Made by a program: the position numbers and the translations under genes. From Hyphomicrobiales bacterium (GTDB taxonomy: Bacteria > Pseudomonadota > Alphaproteobacteria > Rhizobiales > Rhizobiaceae), in the NCBI GenBank assembly GCA_900472925.1, contig UCJU01000019.1, positions 191,598-224,884 of the forward strand: a DNA stretch of 33,287 nt, written 5' to 3'. A model generated the notes under the pieces. That model was not told where the DNA came from and did no database searches. It saw only the letters and a list, made by a program, of their open reading frames with translations. Shown here piece by piece: positions 7,909 to 16,052 of this stretch. Numbering within the stretch: the stretch's first letter is position 1; each line of letters begins with the position of its first letter.

Positions 7909-9045
7909 ATGAGCAAAGTCCTCACCATCGCCGACCTGAAGAAAAAGGCGCAACGCCGCGTTCCCAAGATGTTTTTTGACTATGCCGACAGCGGCGCATG
8001 GACCGAGAGCACCTACCGCGCCAATGAAGATGACTTTGCCAAGATCAAGCTGCGCCAGCGGGTGCTTGTGGATATGACCAATCGCTCGCTGGCAACCGAA
8101 ATGATCGGCGAGAAAGTGTCGATGCCCGTTGCCCTGTCCCCGACCGGGCTTACCGGCATGCAGCATGCCGATGGGGAGATGCTGGCGGCAAAGGCGGCGG
8201 AAGAGTTCGGCGTTCCCTTTACGCTGTCGACCATGAGCATTTGCTCCATCGAAGATGTCGCCTCGGTGACATCACGGCCTTTCTGGTTCCAGCTTTACGT
8301 GATGAAGGATCGTGACTTCGTCAACAACCTGATCGACCGCGCCAGGGCGGCGAAGTGCTCAGCGCTGGTGTTGACGCTCGACCTGCAAATTCTTGGTCAA
8401 CGCCATAAGGACCTGCGCAACGGGCTTTCAGCGCCGCCAAAATTCACACCTAAGCATATCTGGCAGATGGCAACGCGCCCGCAATGGTGCCTGGATATGG
8501 CGCGTACGAAACGCCGCAGCTTCGGGAATATCGTAGGTCATGCCAAGAACGTGTCCGATCTCTCGTCATTGTCGTCGTGGACGGCGGAGCAGTTCGACCC
8601 GCGCCTGTCCTGGAAAGACGTGGAATGGATCAAAGAACGCTGGGGCGGCAAGCTGATCCTCAAGGGCATTCTGGATGAGGAAGACGCCCGTGCTGCCGCC
8701 GGCACCGGTGCGGATGCAATCATCGTATCCAACCACGGCGGCCGCCAACTCGACGGCGCTTTGTCGTCCATTGAAATATTGCCCAGAATCGTTGATGCCG
8801 TCGGTGACAAAATCGAAGTTCATATGGATGGCGGCATCCGCTCTGGCCAGGACGTGCTGAAGGCAATCGCGTTGGGCGCCAAGGGCACCTATATCGGCCG
8901 GCCGTTCCTCTATGGTCTCGGCGCAGGCGGCAAGCTTGGCGTGACCACGGCACTGGAAATCATCCGAAAGGAACTGGATGTCACCATGGCGCTATGCGGC
9001 AAGCGGCTATTGACCGATGTGGACCGCTCCATTCTCGTGGGTTGA
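7909..9045 (+). CDS. lldD: FMN-dependent L-lactate dehydrogenase / alpha-hydroxy-acid oxidase family
   Basis: This 378-residue protein is of the FMN-dependent alpha-hydroxy-acid dehydrogenase family. Family marks run in order: FDYADSGAW, the substrate/FMN region PVALSPTGLTGM, QLYVMKDRD, LTLDLQILGQRHKDLRNG, LKGILDEEDA, and SNHGGRQLDG with the catalytic base at H276. HMDGGIRSGQDVLKAIALGA and YIGRPFLYGL complete the phosphate site. The length and the R-H-K-D-L-R segment fit membrane-associated L-lactate dehydrogenase LldD, which passes electrons to quinone. Closely related enzymes act on glycolate or mandelate, so substrate is inferred. The start at 7909 was preferred over 7870 because homologues begin directly before LTIADLKK and GAAGG precedes it. 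It converges with the SMR gene across a 15-bp gap. No lactate regulator or permease gene is adjacent. Confidence 0.88.
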   Translation: MSKVLTIADLKKKAQRRVPKMFFDYADSGAWTESTYRANEDDFAKIKLRQRVLVDMTNRSLATEMIGEKVSMPVALSPTGLTGMQHADGEMLAAKAAEEFGVPFTLSTMSICSIEDVASVTSRPFWFQLYVMKDRDFVNNLIDRARAAKCSALVLTLDLQILGQRHKDLRNGLSAPPKFTPKHIWQMATRPQWCLDMARTKRRSFGNIVGHAKNVSDLSSLSSWTAEQFDPRLSWKDVEWIKERWGGKLILKGILDEEDARAAAGTGADAIIVSNHGGRQLDGALSSIEILPRIVDAVGDKIEVHMDGGIRSGQDVLKAIALGAKGTYIGRPFLYGLGAGGKLGVTTALEIIRKELDVTMALCGKRLLTDVDRSILVG

Positions 9046-9060
9046 CGAAACCACGGTCCG

Positions 9061-9405
9061 TCAATGCCCCACCGTCTTTGAAAACACGTTGACGACGACA
9101 ACGCCCGCGATGATCAGCCCGAGGCCAATCATCGCGGCTAGATCGAGCGTCTGCCGGAAAAACACAAAACCAACGACGGAAATCAGAACGATGCCCAAAC
9201 CGCTCCAGATCGCGTAGGCGACACCCATTGGCAGCGTTTTCAGCGTAATCGAAAGCAAGAAGAATGCGGCACCGTAAAACACGGCCATGAGAGTGGTTGG
9301 CACGAGCCGGGTAAACTGTTGCGATTGCTGCAAGAAAGAGGTGCCGATCACCTCGCAGACGATAGCGGCGATCAGTGCCGCATAGGTTATCACAACTGCG
9401 TTCAT
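9061..9405 (-). CDS. Small multidrug resistance (SMR) family transporter
   Basis: This 114-residue integral membrane protein has four hydrophobic helices and the SMR signature. The membrane-embedded glutamate that couples protons to cations is E18 in IVCEVIGTSFLQQS. The later segments GVAYAIWSGLGIV and the last helix GLGLIIAGVVVVNVFS match EmrE/QacE-type pumps. Such proteins work as dual-topology dimers and export quaternary ammonium compounds, dyes or guanidinium-like cations. The gene starts within the last 4 bp of the upstream tetR-type gene, so the two form one transcript. That pairing, with an operator before tetR, suggests inducible efflux repressed by the neighbour. Whether it is EmrE-like or SugE/Gdx-like cannot be settled by eye. 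Confidence 0.93.
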   Translation of the reverse strand: MNAVVITYAALIAAIVCEVIGTSFLQQSQQFTRLVPTTLMAVFYGAAFFLLSITLKTLPMGVAYAIWSGLGIVLISVVGFVFFRQTLDLAAMIGLGLIIAGVVVVNVFSKTVGH

Positions 9406-9974
9406 ATTTTGTCCTCCCGCCGTGTCGCTCGTATCAGCCTCTTGCGAAGCGCCTCACCAGTGTTGCCCGCTTGCCCGTCATCACGCATCAAATCCGCAAG
9501 CCAGATCCCGTCAACGGCAAGTCTGACAAGCTCCAGACCGCTATCGCCATCCGTCTTTTTATGGCGCTCCATGCGCCCATCGATCCAGCTTTGCCACATC
9601 TGCCGCAGCGACGGTTCGCTGATGAGCGCAACCGACATTGCCGACCACTGCGCATAGGTTTCCCGTTTACGATCGGTGAAAAAGGCATTCACATAGGCCC
9701 GCGTGAAGCATCCGTGGTCGTCACGATCCCGTGAGATCAGTACGTCGATATCAGCGTCCAGTTTTGCCAGAAGGTCGCCAAGCACTGCTTCCAGTAGCGT
9801 ATGCTTGGAGGAAAAGTGATGAAACAAACCGCCCTTCGTCACGCCTGCCGCAGACGCGACAGCCTGAACGGAAACCGCCGAAAAACCCTGCTCAGCGGCA
9901 AGTCTGGCAGTGCAGTCAATCAGATTTCGGCGCACAACGTCCGGCTGCTTCTTACGTTCGGTCAGATTTTCCAT
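9402..9974 (-). CDS. TetR-family repressor of the SMR pump
   Basis: This 190-residue TetR-type regulator has its helix-turn-helix at about residues 30-64 (VSVQAVASAAGVTKGGLFHHF, then SSKHTLLEAVL). The all-helical C-terminal ligand domain is divergent, as is normal for the family. The stop overlaps the SMR start by 4 bp, giving a repressor-pump operon. A near-palindromic site, ACCGAACGGTCGGT, lies 11 bp upstream of its start codon and probably serves as operator for autorepression of the pair. The inducing ligand is presumably a cationic substrate of the pump; that is inference. The divergent carboxypeptidase gene starts 174 bp away. Confidence 0.92.
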   Translation of the reverse strand: MENLTERKKQPDVVRRNLIDCTARLAAEQGFSAVSVQAVASAAGVTKGGLFHHFSSKHTLLEAVLGDLLAKLDADIDVLISRDRDDHGCFTRAYVNAFFTDRKRETYAQWSAMSVALISEPSLRQMWQSWIDGRMERHKKTDGDSGLELVRLAVDGIWLADLMRDDGQAGNTGEALRKRLIRATRREDKI

Positions 9975-9985
9975 TATTGATACAT

Positions 9986-9999
9986 ACCGAACGGTCGGT
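9986..9999. promoter_or_regulatory. TetR-type operator upstream of the tetR-SMR pair
   Basis: ACCGAACGGTCGGT is an imperfect palindrome of the ACCGxxCGGT type seen before many TetR-family genes. It ends next to a T-rich run and sits 11 bp before the regulator start, where it could block transcription of both genes. Confidence 0.6.
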
Positions 10000-10148
10000 T
10001 TTTTTCAAGGAATTTACCTGCCACCAATGGGGGTCGATTTTCATACTTAATTAAGGATGAAAGCGGTCTTTAAAGTTTGAACGGTTTCGCTGGCTGAAAC
10101 TATCGGTAGGCTTGCGATGTGACGAGTGGACGAACAAGGGGTAAATTT

Positions 10149-11414
10149 ATGTCGGGAACGATCAGACGGGGAATGGCTGGAACATGGATGTTTGCGTTTG
10201 CCTTCCTCTGCATGGTCATCTCGTTACAGGCGTCCGAGGCGCAGGCGGGCTACGCTCATTTCGTGATGGACGCAAAGACAGGAAAGGTGCTGGCGTCGGA
10301 AAATGCCGATGTTAAAAACTACCCAGCATCCCTGACAAAAATGATGACCCTTTATATGGTGTTCGAGGCCTTGCACGATGGCCGTCTGAGCTGGAACGAG
10401 CGGGTCACCATGTCCAAGCGCGGCGCAGCCGTCATACCATCAAAGCTCTGGGTGAAGGCAGGCACAACCTTCACCGTGCGAGAAGCCGTCTATGGCATGA
10501 TCGTCAAATCCGCCAACGATATGGCCGAAGGCATGGGCGACCACTTGGGCGGATCGCAAGCGAAGTTCGCTCAGATGATGACGCGCAAGGCGCGCCAGCT
10601 CGGCATGACGAGAACCGTTTTCCGCAACGCATCCGGCCTGCCGAACAAGGCACAAGTGACGACGGCACGCGACATGGCGAAGCTGGGGCTGGCGCTGCAA
10701 CGTGATTTCCCGAAAGAGTATCAGCTTTTTGCGACGCAATCCTTCAAGTTCCGCGGCAAGACGATCCGCGGCCACAACCGGCTAATGGCGCGCTACAAGG
10801 GCGTCGATGGCATCAAGACCGGCTATACGAACGCGTCCGGTTTCAACCTTGTGAGCGCCGTCAATCACAATGGCCGCAGCGTCGTCGGTGTGGTTCTGGG
10901 CGGCAAGACGGCCCGTGGTCGAGACAACCAGATGGCATCTCTTCTGGATCACACATTGCCGAATGCATCCAGAGGCAACGGTACCCAGCAACTTGTCGCA
11001 AGCGCCAGTTCGAGCCGGACATTTGACGCGCCGCCCGCGAGTGTACCATTACCGATGTTTGCGGAACGCCACGACCCTATTGCGGTGCAGATTGCTGCCG
11101 GAAATGATGTGATACCGGATATGATGCAGACATCTGCAGTTCGTGCAACGACCTCGGAGCGCAGCACCTGGGAGGTACAAATCGCGGCAGCGGATTCGCA
11201 ACGGGCAGCGCTCTCTCTGCTGCGCAACGCCCGCCCGTCCATAGCATCCAACCATGCGGGGATCGCGCCTTACACGGAAGCGGTCAAAAGCGGCTCTACC
11301 AAGCTTTACCGCGCCCGCTTCACCGGTTTCGACAGCCAGGCGGCAGCGCTGTCAGCCTGCAAGGATCTGAAAGCGCATTCCTATTCCTGCGTGGTCATGG
11401 CAAACGAGGGCTGA
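10149..11414 (+). CDS. D-alanyl-D-alanine carboxypeptidase (PBP5/6 type) with SPOR domain
   Basis: This 421-residue exported protein trims the terminal D-alanine from peptidoglycan stem peptides. A signal peptide ends near A-Q-A (31-33). The penicillin-binding motifs are S61-L-T-K64 (acyl serine), S121-A-N123 and K223-T-G225. Instead of the usual PBP5 C-terminal beta domain and membrane anchor, the protein ends in a region at about 340-418 (WEVQIAAADSQ, RARFTGFDSQAAALSACKDL). That matches a SPOR domain, which binds denuded glycan at the division septum. The architecture fits rhizobial DacF/DacC-like enzymes acting at the septum. The start at 10149 follows AAGGGG with good spacing; an ATG at 10119 would add 10 residues. 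It converges on the metallophosphoesterase gene with a 6-bp gap. Confidence 0.93.
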   Translation: MSGTIRRGMAGTWMFAFAFLCMVISLQASEAQAGYAHFVMDAKTGKVLASENADVKNYPASLTKMMTLYMVFEALHDGRLSWNERVTMSKRGAAVIPSKLWVKAGTTFTVREAVYGMIVKSANDMAEGMGDHLGGSQAKFAQMMTRKARQLGMTRTVFRNASGLPNKAQVTTARDMAKLGLALQRDFPKEYQLFATQSFKFRGKTIRGHNRLMARYKGVDGIKTGYTNASGFNLVSAVNHNGRSVVGVVLGGKTARGRDNQMASLLDHTLPNASRGNGTQQLVASASSSRTFDAPPASVPLPMFAERHDPIAVQIAAGNDVIPDMMQTSAVRATTSERSTWEVQIAAADSQRAALSLLRNARPSIASNHAGIAPYTEAVKSGSTKLYRARFTGFDSQAAALSACKDLKAHSYSCVVMANEG

Positions 11415-11420
11415 TAGAAA

Positions 11421-12161
11421 TCAGTCCAGCCAACCGGTGGCAATCGCGTTGGCCAGTCGCGGCATGCCATTGGTACGAGCAAGCTTGCCCATGGCCATAT
11501 GATCGTAACGCACTTGTCGGAAATAAACCTGCCAGCCCTGGCCGGTTTCTTCCAGCACAGCGTAACTGGCAAGCGGATGCCCGGCCTCGACCTGATGGTA
11601 AAACGGTTCGTCATCTCGCCATCCCGGGCAACCCACACTGCCGGGGTTGACGATCACACGGCCATCGGAAAGCTGAACGGTTCGCGCAATATGGGTATGA
11701 CCGCACAGCATCAATGGCTGAGTGATACCCTCGGCCAGCGCCTCGATCTCTTTCAGTGGACGCAGATGAAGAACACCTTCGGGCGATAGCCTCTCAAGCC
11801 AATAGTCCAGATCGTCTTTCGGCGAACCATGGCAACAATAAGCGACATCCTTGAACACTCTGTCGAAGGGCATGGCCTGCAACCACGCAAGATGAACCGG
11901 CGAGAGCTGTGCATGCGCAGGCTTTTCCCAGTCTCCCATGCGTTCGAACGGACGGTCGATCAGCGCGCGGTCATGATTACCGCGAACGGTCGGGATGTTT
12001 CTGCTTATCAAAAGATCGGCAGTCCGTCCTGCTTCCAGCGGCCCGCTGAAGCAGTCACCGAGATTGACGATATCCTCGATACCAAGCCTTTGAATATCCG
12101 AAAGCACCGCCTCCAGTGCAGCGCAGTTTCCGTGGATATCGGCAATAGCGGCAAACATCAT
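11421..12161 (-). CDS. Calcineurin-like metallophosphoesterase
   Basis: This 246-residue protein has the full dinuclear metallophosphoesterase motif set. It reads D8-I-H10-G-N near the N-terminus, LGDCFSGP, the RGNHDRA block, YCCHGSP and CGHTH. Proteins of this shape (YfcE/MJ0936-like) hydrolyse phosphodiesters; the true substrate is unknown. It is the last gene of the minus-strand run and starts 5 bp after the uraH stop, so it is probably co-transcribed with the ureide genes. No step of purine breakdown needs a phosphoesterase, so its link to the pathway may be positional. Two consecutive ATG codons are possible starts; the first was taken. Confidence 0.88.
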   Translation of the reverse strand: MMFAAIADIHGNCAALEAVLSDIQRLGIEDIVNLGDCFSGPLEAGRTADLLISRNIPTVRGNHDRALIDRPFERMGDWEKPAHAQLSPVHLAWLQAMPFDRVFKDVAYCCHGSPKDDLDYWLERLSPEGVLHLRPLKEIEALAEGITQPLMLCGHTHIARTVQLSDGRVIVNPGSVGCPGWRDDEPFYHQVEAGHPLASYAVLEETGQGWQVYFRQVRYDHMAMGKLARTNGMPRLANAIATGWLD

Positions 12162-12166
12162 CGGGT

Positions 12167-12523
12167 TCAGCTTCCACGGTATGTTGAGTAGCTATAGGGC
12201 GAAAGCAGCAGCGGCACATGATAATGGCCAGCCTCATCCGCTATCCCGAAGCGTATGGGAATGAGGTCGAGAAACGCGGGCTCCGGCAACACCAGTCCCT
12301 TGGTCCTCAAATAATCACCAGCGTGAAAAACAAGCTCATACTGCCCTGCCCGGAAATCTTCGCCGATCAGCAATGGCCCGCCGTCGACGCGGCCGTCACT
12401 GTTGGTTTCCACCGTTTTCAGCTTTTCCCTGTTGTCACCATCCAGCCTGTAAAGATCGATCTTCAACCCTTGCGCAGGCGTGCCGTGGGCGGCGTCGAGA
12501 ACATGGGTAGTAAGGCCGGTCAT
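12167..12523 (-). CDS. uraH: 5-hydroxyisourate hydrolase (transthyretin-related protein)
   Basis: This 118-residue protein hydrolyses 5-hydroxyisourate, the PuuD product, to OHCU. It starts with the family motif [13 protein letters not shown] (catalytic histidine near position 7) and ends in the diagnostic Y-R-G-S C-terminus, with [10 protein letters not shown] before it. The usual 110-120 residue length is matched and no periplasmic signal peptide is present. Its ATG overlaps the allA stop by 4 bp (12520-12523), so the two are translationally coupled. It is separated from puuD by about 9 kb, on the opposite strand. Confidence 0.95.
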   Translation of the reverse strand: MTGLTTHVLDAAHGTPAQGLKIDLYRLDGDNREKLKTVETNSDGRVDGGPLLIGEDFRAGQYELVFHAGDYLRTKGLVLPEPAFLDLIPIRFGIADEAGHYHVPLLLSPYSYSTYRGS

Positions 12524-13020
12524 AGCTTGGGCTCCGCAATGAAAAATGGCTGATCGAAAAAGAATTCTTCCAGATTGTTGCCCGGCCCGTCCCTGTCCAC
12601 AACCAGAAAATCGCTCGTGGAACGAAGCGTCATCAACGGATGATGCCAGACATTACGATGGTAGTTCACACCCTGATCCGCGCGCGCCAGAAAAAGGACG
12701 GGCTTTCCGGGCTTCCCCTGCTCATCCTGTGCCACGACCACAAGAAAAGGATTGCCAGACAGTGGCGTAAAACTCTGGCTGCCAAGCGGATGCCGCTCCA
12801 TCATGTCGACAGCGTAAGGAAACTGACGCGGCTTGCCGCGAAAGATATTCAAGACGACATGCCCGCCATCACCAGTCACCTCCGGTACCGCCAAAGCATG
12901 ATGCCGCTCGGTATTGCCACCATTGATGAGGCGAATGGACGCAGGATCTGTTTCGATGATGTCGCCAAAGGGGGCAAATGCCTCTTTGGTCAGAGGCCGG
13001 ATTTTCAGAAATTCAGTCAA
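12520..13020 (-). CDS. allA: Ureidoglycolate lyase
   Basis: This 166-residue protein is of the AllA family, which splits ureidoglycolate into glyoxylate and urea. Recognisable segments are [16 protein letters not shown], the basic stretch after [26 protein letters not shown] (likely metal/active-site histidines) and [15 protein letters not shown]. The start codon is TTG at 13018-13020. The in-frame codon two places upstream is the hepT stop, so no ATG start is possible without losing the conserved N-terminus. AAGGTGA just upstream serves as ribosome binding site. Only 3 nt separate it from the hepT stop, implying that ribosomes leaving hepT can reinitiate on allA. The enzyme that makes ureidoglycolate from allantoate is not in this window. 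Confidence 0.93.
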   Translation of the reverse strand: MTEFLKIRPLTKEAFAPFGDIIETDPASIRLINGGNTERHHALAVPEVTGDGGHVVLNIFRGKPRQFPYAVDMMERHPLGSQSFTPLSGNPFLVVVAQDEQGKPGKPVLFLARADQGVNYHRNVWHHPLMTLRSTSDFLVVDRDGPGNNLEEFFFDQPFFIAEPKL

Positions 13021-13023
13021 AAT

Positions 13024-13386
13024 TCATTCACCTTGGGCACGCAGGTTTCTCATGAGCGCCAGTCGGGTCTGCAAGTCGGGTATGCTTTCAGTCACCGTCT
13101 TCCAGACAACTTTTAGCTCAGTCCGGAAATAGTCGTGCACGATGAGATTGCGCATTCCCTTGATTTTCGTCCAAGGTATTTCGGGATGTTCACGTAGAAA
13201 CTCTGGTCGATATTTATCGATCTTTGCGACCGCCTCTCCAATGAGTGCAAGCCCCATCATCACCGCCATCTGCGTGCGTTCGTCGGAAGAAAAAGCTGCT
13301 TCGTCCATGCCCTGAATGAAGCTTTCGACGCGCGATGCCGCTAAATCTATTTCGTCCAGATGAAAGTGGAGCCGATCGGAACTCAT
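13024..13386 (-). CDS. hepT: HepT-family toxin (HEPN ribonuclease, DUF86)
   Basis: This 120-residue, mostly helical HEPN protein carries the RX4HXY ribonuclease motif intact: R79-N-L-I-V-H84-D-Y86. HepT toxins are RNases that are neutralised by a paired minimal nucleotidyltransferase (MntA), which adds AMP to the motif tyrosine. The partner lies directly upstream and overlaps by 4 bp (ATGA), the standard order. Unusually, the pair sits between uraD and allA in a purine-degradation run, and the hepT stop is 3 nt from the allA start. The intact motif suggests that it could be active. It may be a stabilising module that inserted in the operon, or a regulator of it; sequence alone cannot tell. 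Confidence 0.9.
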   Translation of the reverse strand: MSSDRLHFHLDEIDLAASRVESFIQGMDEAAFSSDERTQMAVMMGLALIGEAVAKIDKYRPEFLREHPEIPWTKIKGMRNLIVHDYFRTELKVVWKTVTESIPDLQTRLALMRNLRAQGE

Positions 13387-13673
13387 ACGGCTTTTGCTTC
13401 CAACAAGATGCTGTCCCTCATGGCGGGATGGAGGCTGCCCGATGTCACGACATCGACCTCGACTCCAAGCAAAAGCTTGAGTTCCTCCAACAGACCACCC
13501 AAATCGAACAGGGTTGTACCCGGCAACGAGTCCACCAGAATATCAAGATCGCTGTCAGACCGGTCTTCACCACGTGCCACGGAACCGAACACACGCGGAT
13601 TCGCCGCGTTGAAGCGGTTAGTGGCTTCGCGGATCGCTTCCCTGTTCTGTTCAAGCACCTCTGAAGGTCTCAT
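13383..13673 (-). CDS. mntA: MntA-family antitoxin (minimal nucleotidyltransferase)
   Basis: This 96-residue minimal nucleotidyltransferase has the hallmark G30-S31 and, ten residues later, D42-x-D44 (GSVARGEDRSDSDLD), with a further acidic strand at VEVDVV. Family members AMPylate and so silence the HepT toxin, here encoded immediately downstream with a 4-bp overlap. The start at 13673 is supported by AGGAG 7 nt upstream; an in-frame start at 13694 would add 7 residues. A 69-bp gap separates it from the uraD stop, the largest gap between puuE and the phosphoesterase. A promoter for the toxin pair could therefore lie there, although I see no convincing one. Confidence 0.9.
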   Translation of the reverse strand: MRPSEVLEQNREAIREATNRFNAANPRVFGSVARGEDRSDSDLDILVDSLPGTTLFDLGGLLEELKLLLGVEVDVVTSGSLHPAMRDSILLEAKAV

Positions 13674-13742
13674 CTTAGATCTCCTGCGACCCAATATAGG
13701 GTGGTCGCTGACGCCTGAAAAGACGGTTGCTTGTCCATAGCC

Positions 13743-14240
13743 TCAGTTCTCCGGCAGAATGGCATTCAATCGCAACAGCGCGATCTTCTCGACCTGATCT
13801 GTCGCTGTCTCAAACTCGTCTTGCACGCTGTGATCGATACGAGTTTCGAAGGCGCGCAAAATATCGTCCTTGCTTAGACCTTTCACGGCGATGATGAACG
13901 GAAAGCCGTTCTTTTCGACATAGGCCGCATTGAGTTCGGTAAACCGTGTATGCTCGTCGGGGGAGAGGCGATCGAGGCCCGCACCGGCCTGCTCTTTTCG
14001 ACTGTCTTCGGTCAGACCTCCGGCGATTGCCAGCTTCCCGGCCAGATCAGGATGAGCACGCAATACGCCTAGCTTTTCTTCATGCGAGGCTGCGCGAAAC
14101 TGTGCCGACAAAGCAGCATGCACCCCGCCTGCGGTCAGCGGCTCAGAAACGTTTCCTGCGTCATAGGCACGTTCCGCAATGAAGGGAGAATGCTCGAAAA
14201 CGCCACCGAAGCGGCTGATGAACTCGGCCCTGTCGATCAT
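13743..14240 (-). CDS. uraD: OHCU decarboxylase
   Basis: This 165-residue protein decarboxylates 2-oxo-4-hydroxy-4-carboxy-5-ureidoimidazoline to S-allantoin. The family signature is clear. The catalytic histidine is H63 in LRAHPDLAGK, followed by the E-Q-A-G-A-G-L stretch and the FPFIIAVKGLSK strand-helix. It is the single-domain form, not the fusion with UraH found in some organisms. The start overlaps the puuE stop by 4 bp, so PuuE, which consumes its product, is translated just before it on the same message. Confidence 0.95.
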   Translation of the reverse strand: MIDRAEFISRFGGVFEHSPFIAERAYDAGNVSEPLTAGGVHAALSAQFRAASHEEKLGVLRAHPDLAGKLAIAGGLTEDSRKEQAGAGLDRLSPDEHTRFTELNAAYVEKNGFPFIIAVKGLSKDDILRAFETRIDHSVQDEFETATDQVEKIALLRLNAILPEN

Positions 14241-15166
14241 GAAAGCGTCTCCGGCTTGTGGTGGTCATGCCAGTGACGGGCAATTTCAACGCGCTGGGGT
14301 ATCCAGACCTTTTCATGGCCCAGCACATATTCGATGAAACGGCGGAGCGCCGCTGCGCGACCGGGACGGCCGACAAGTCGGCAGTGAAGGCCGACGCTCA
14401 TCATCTTGGGGGCGCCTTCGGCTCCCTCCTGATACAGCACATCGAAGGTATCTTTGAGATAGGCAAAGAATTGATCACCGGAATTGAAGCCTTGCGGTGT
14501 GGCAAAGCGCATATCGTTGGCGTCGAGCGTGTAGGGGATGATCAGGAATGGATCGTCCTTCAGGCCCTTCACCCAGTAGGGCAGATCATCTGCGTAAGAG
14601 TCCGACGAATAGAGGAAACCGCCCTCCTCCATCACCAGCCGCAACGTATTGTCGGAAGGCTTGCCCTGATACATGCCATAGGGGCGCTCGCCGGTCACCT
14701 CCGTGTGCAGGCGCACAGCTTCCAACACATGCTTGCGCTCTTCTTCCTCGGAGAAATCCTTATATTCCAGCCACCGATAACCGTGACTGGCGATTTCCCA
14801 GCCCGCCTCTTTCATCGCAGCAACGGCTTCCGGGTTGCGCGCCATGGCGGCGGTGACACCATAGACTGTTGTCGTCACGCCAAGGCTAGTGAACATCCGC
14901 CACAGCCTCCAGAAACCGGCGCGTGAACCATATTCGTAGATCGATTCCATGTTGAGATTACGCTGCCCCGGCCATGGTTGGGCCCCGACGATTTCCGACA
15001 GCAGAGATTCGGACGCCTTGTCGCTATCTAGAATGGAGCTTTCGCCACCCTCTTCGTAATTGATGACGAACTGAACGGCGATTCTTGCACCACCGGGCCA
15101 TTTCGGCTCAGGAATATTACGACCGTATCCAATGAGATTACGGGGATAGTCAGCGGAAATCATCAA
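14237..15166 (-). CDS. puuE: PuuE, metal-independent allantoinase (polysaccharide-deacetylase fold)
   Basis: This 309-residue protein belongs to the PuuE group of the carbohydrate esterase 4/polysaccharide deacetylase fold. That group opens the hydantoin ring of allantoin to allantoate without the amidohydrolase metal centre. Visible marks are the N-terminal DYPRNLIGYGRNIPEPKWPG and the strand FVINYEEGGE, where canonical deacetylases have a metal-binding D-D pair. Further on are EIASHGYRWLEYKDF, the Y-S-S-D-S-Y-A-D-D-L-P-Y-W stretch and SVGLHCRLVGRPGR. AAGGTGA lies about 7 nt before the start. An intergenic gap of 72 bp precedes it, after DUF1045. It is encoded immediately upstream of uraD, which makes its substrate. 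Confidence 0.94.
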   Translation of the reverse strand: MMISADYPRNLIGYGRNIPEPKWPGGARIAVQFVINYEEGGESSILDSDKASESLLSEIVGAQPWPGQRNLNMESIYEYGSRAGFWRLWRMFTSLGVTTTVYGVTAAMARNPEAVAAMKEAGWEIASHGYRWLEYKDFSEEEERKHVLEAVRLHTEVTGERPYGMYQGKPSDNTLRLVMEEGGFLYSSDSYADDLPYWVKGLKDDPFLIIPYTLDANDMRFATPQGFNSGDQFFAYLKDTFDVLYQEGAEGAPKMMSVGLHCRLVGRPGRAAALRRFIEYVLGHEKVWIPQRVEIARHWHDHHKPETLS

Positions 15167-15238
15167 ATCACCTTCACGAAAATTTCATGAACGGTATCAT
15201 TGCGAACTGGAAAGTCGAGCGCATTTTCGCGCGCGTCG

Positions 15239-15946
15239 TTAAGCAATCTTACGGGCAGAGACGCGGCCCATGGGGTGCAATGAATGCACCCGGAACGGCG
15301 CACCGGGCTCATCCTCCACAAAAAGCGCAAGGTTGGAGAATTCCACTTGCCGGTCGAGAACAGGGTCGAATACACCCCGCACGGCACGCTCTACACGCGC
15401 ACAATCCGCTGCCACCACACCACCGGTCAGGATCATCTGGAAGCGAAATTCATCCATGACATAGGGGTGACCCCAACGGTGGAGATTGGTCAGTTGCGTC
15501 GCAGAGAGACGGTCCGGATCAGCGCGCTGGATATCAGCTTCGGACAAAGGTGCACGATAACGATCGAATTCCTGAACGACGCTTGCAGCGAGAAAATTCA
15601 ACGCTTCCGACGGCCAGGACAGTACCAGCCCATACAGGTTTCCGAGCTTGGCAATTTCGAAAGGCGGCAAGGTGAAGGGTTGATGCGTTCCGGCAAAATG
15701 CATCAGGCTGCGCAGCAGCGCCGCCTCACCGACATCATCCATCAGACGGAATGGCGCCTTGATCGCGCCGTGGAAACCGTAACGACGCGGAAGCGCAGTA
15801 TGATAGGAAATTTCCTGCATGCCCAGGCTTGAAACCGCAGGCGGCTCCACCGTTTGCCCGGAATAGACATCACGGCCCAGCCACGCCGCAGCCGTATGGG
15901 TTAGCGGGTCGTTCGGGGAAGGCGTAAAATGAATGGCGTACCGCAT
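15239..15946 (-). CDS. DUF1045 protein, 2H-phosphoesterase superfamily
   Basis: This 235-residue protein matches the DUF1045 family, often named 'putative phosphonate metabolism protein' from its frequent place in phn operons. It begins MRYAIHFTPSPNDPL and has the block LPRRYGFHGAIKAPFRL, which supplies the first histidine motif of 2H phosphoesterases. The segment QPFTLPPFEIAKLGNLYGLVL follows the second strand pair. Such enzymes act on cyclic phosphates or RNA ends. GAGGTGA 8 nt before the ATG is a good ribosome binding site. Here it stands between the FAD oxidoreductase and puuE with no phosphonate genes in view, so its role may not be in phosphonate use. Function remains uncharacterised. 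Confidence 0.8.
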   Translation of the reverse strand: MRYAIHFTPSPNDPLTHTAAAWLGRDVYSGQTVEPPAVSSLGMQEISYHTALPRRYGFHGAIKAPFRLMDDVGEAALLRSLMHFAGTHQPFTLPPFEIAKLGNLYGLVLSWPSEALNFLAASVVQEFDRYRAPLSEADIQRADPDRLSATQLTNLHRWGHPYVMDEFRFQMILTGGVVAADCARVERAVRGVFDPVLDRQVEFSNLALFVEDEPGAPFRVHSLHPMGRVSARKIA

Positions 15947-16052
15947 GCGTCGTCACCTCGCCGTCCAAGAACGGATTTCATCAGCTGTCTTGCATAAGCC
16001 AAGCTGTTAGGTGATTTGCGTGACAGATTAACGACGTGCATAGGCTGATGAA

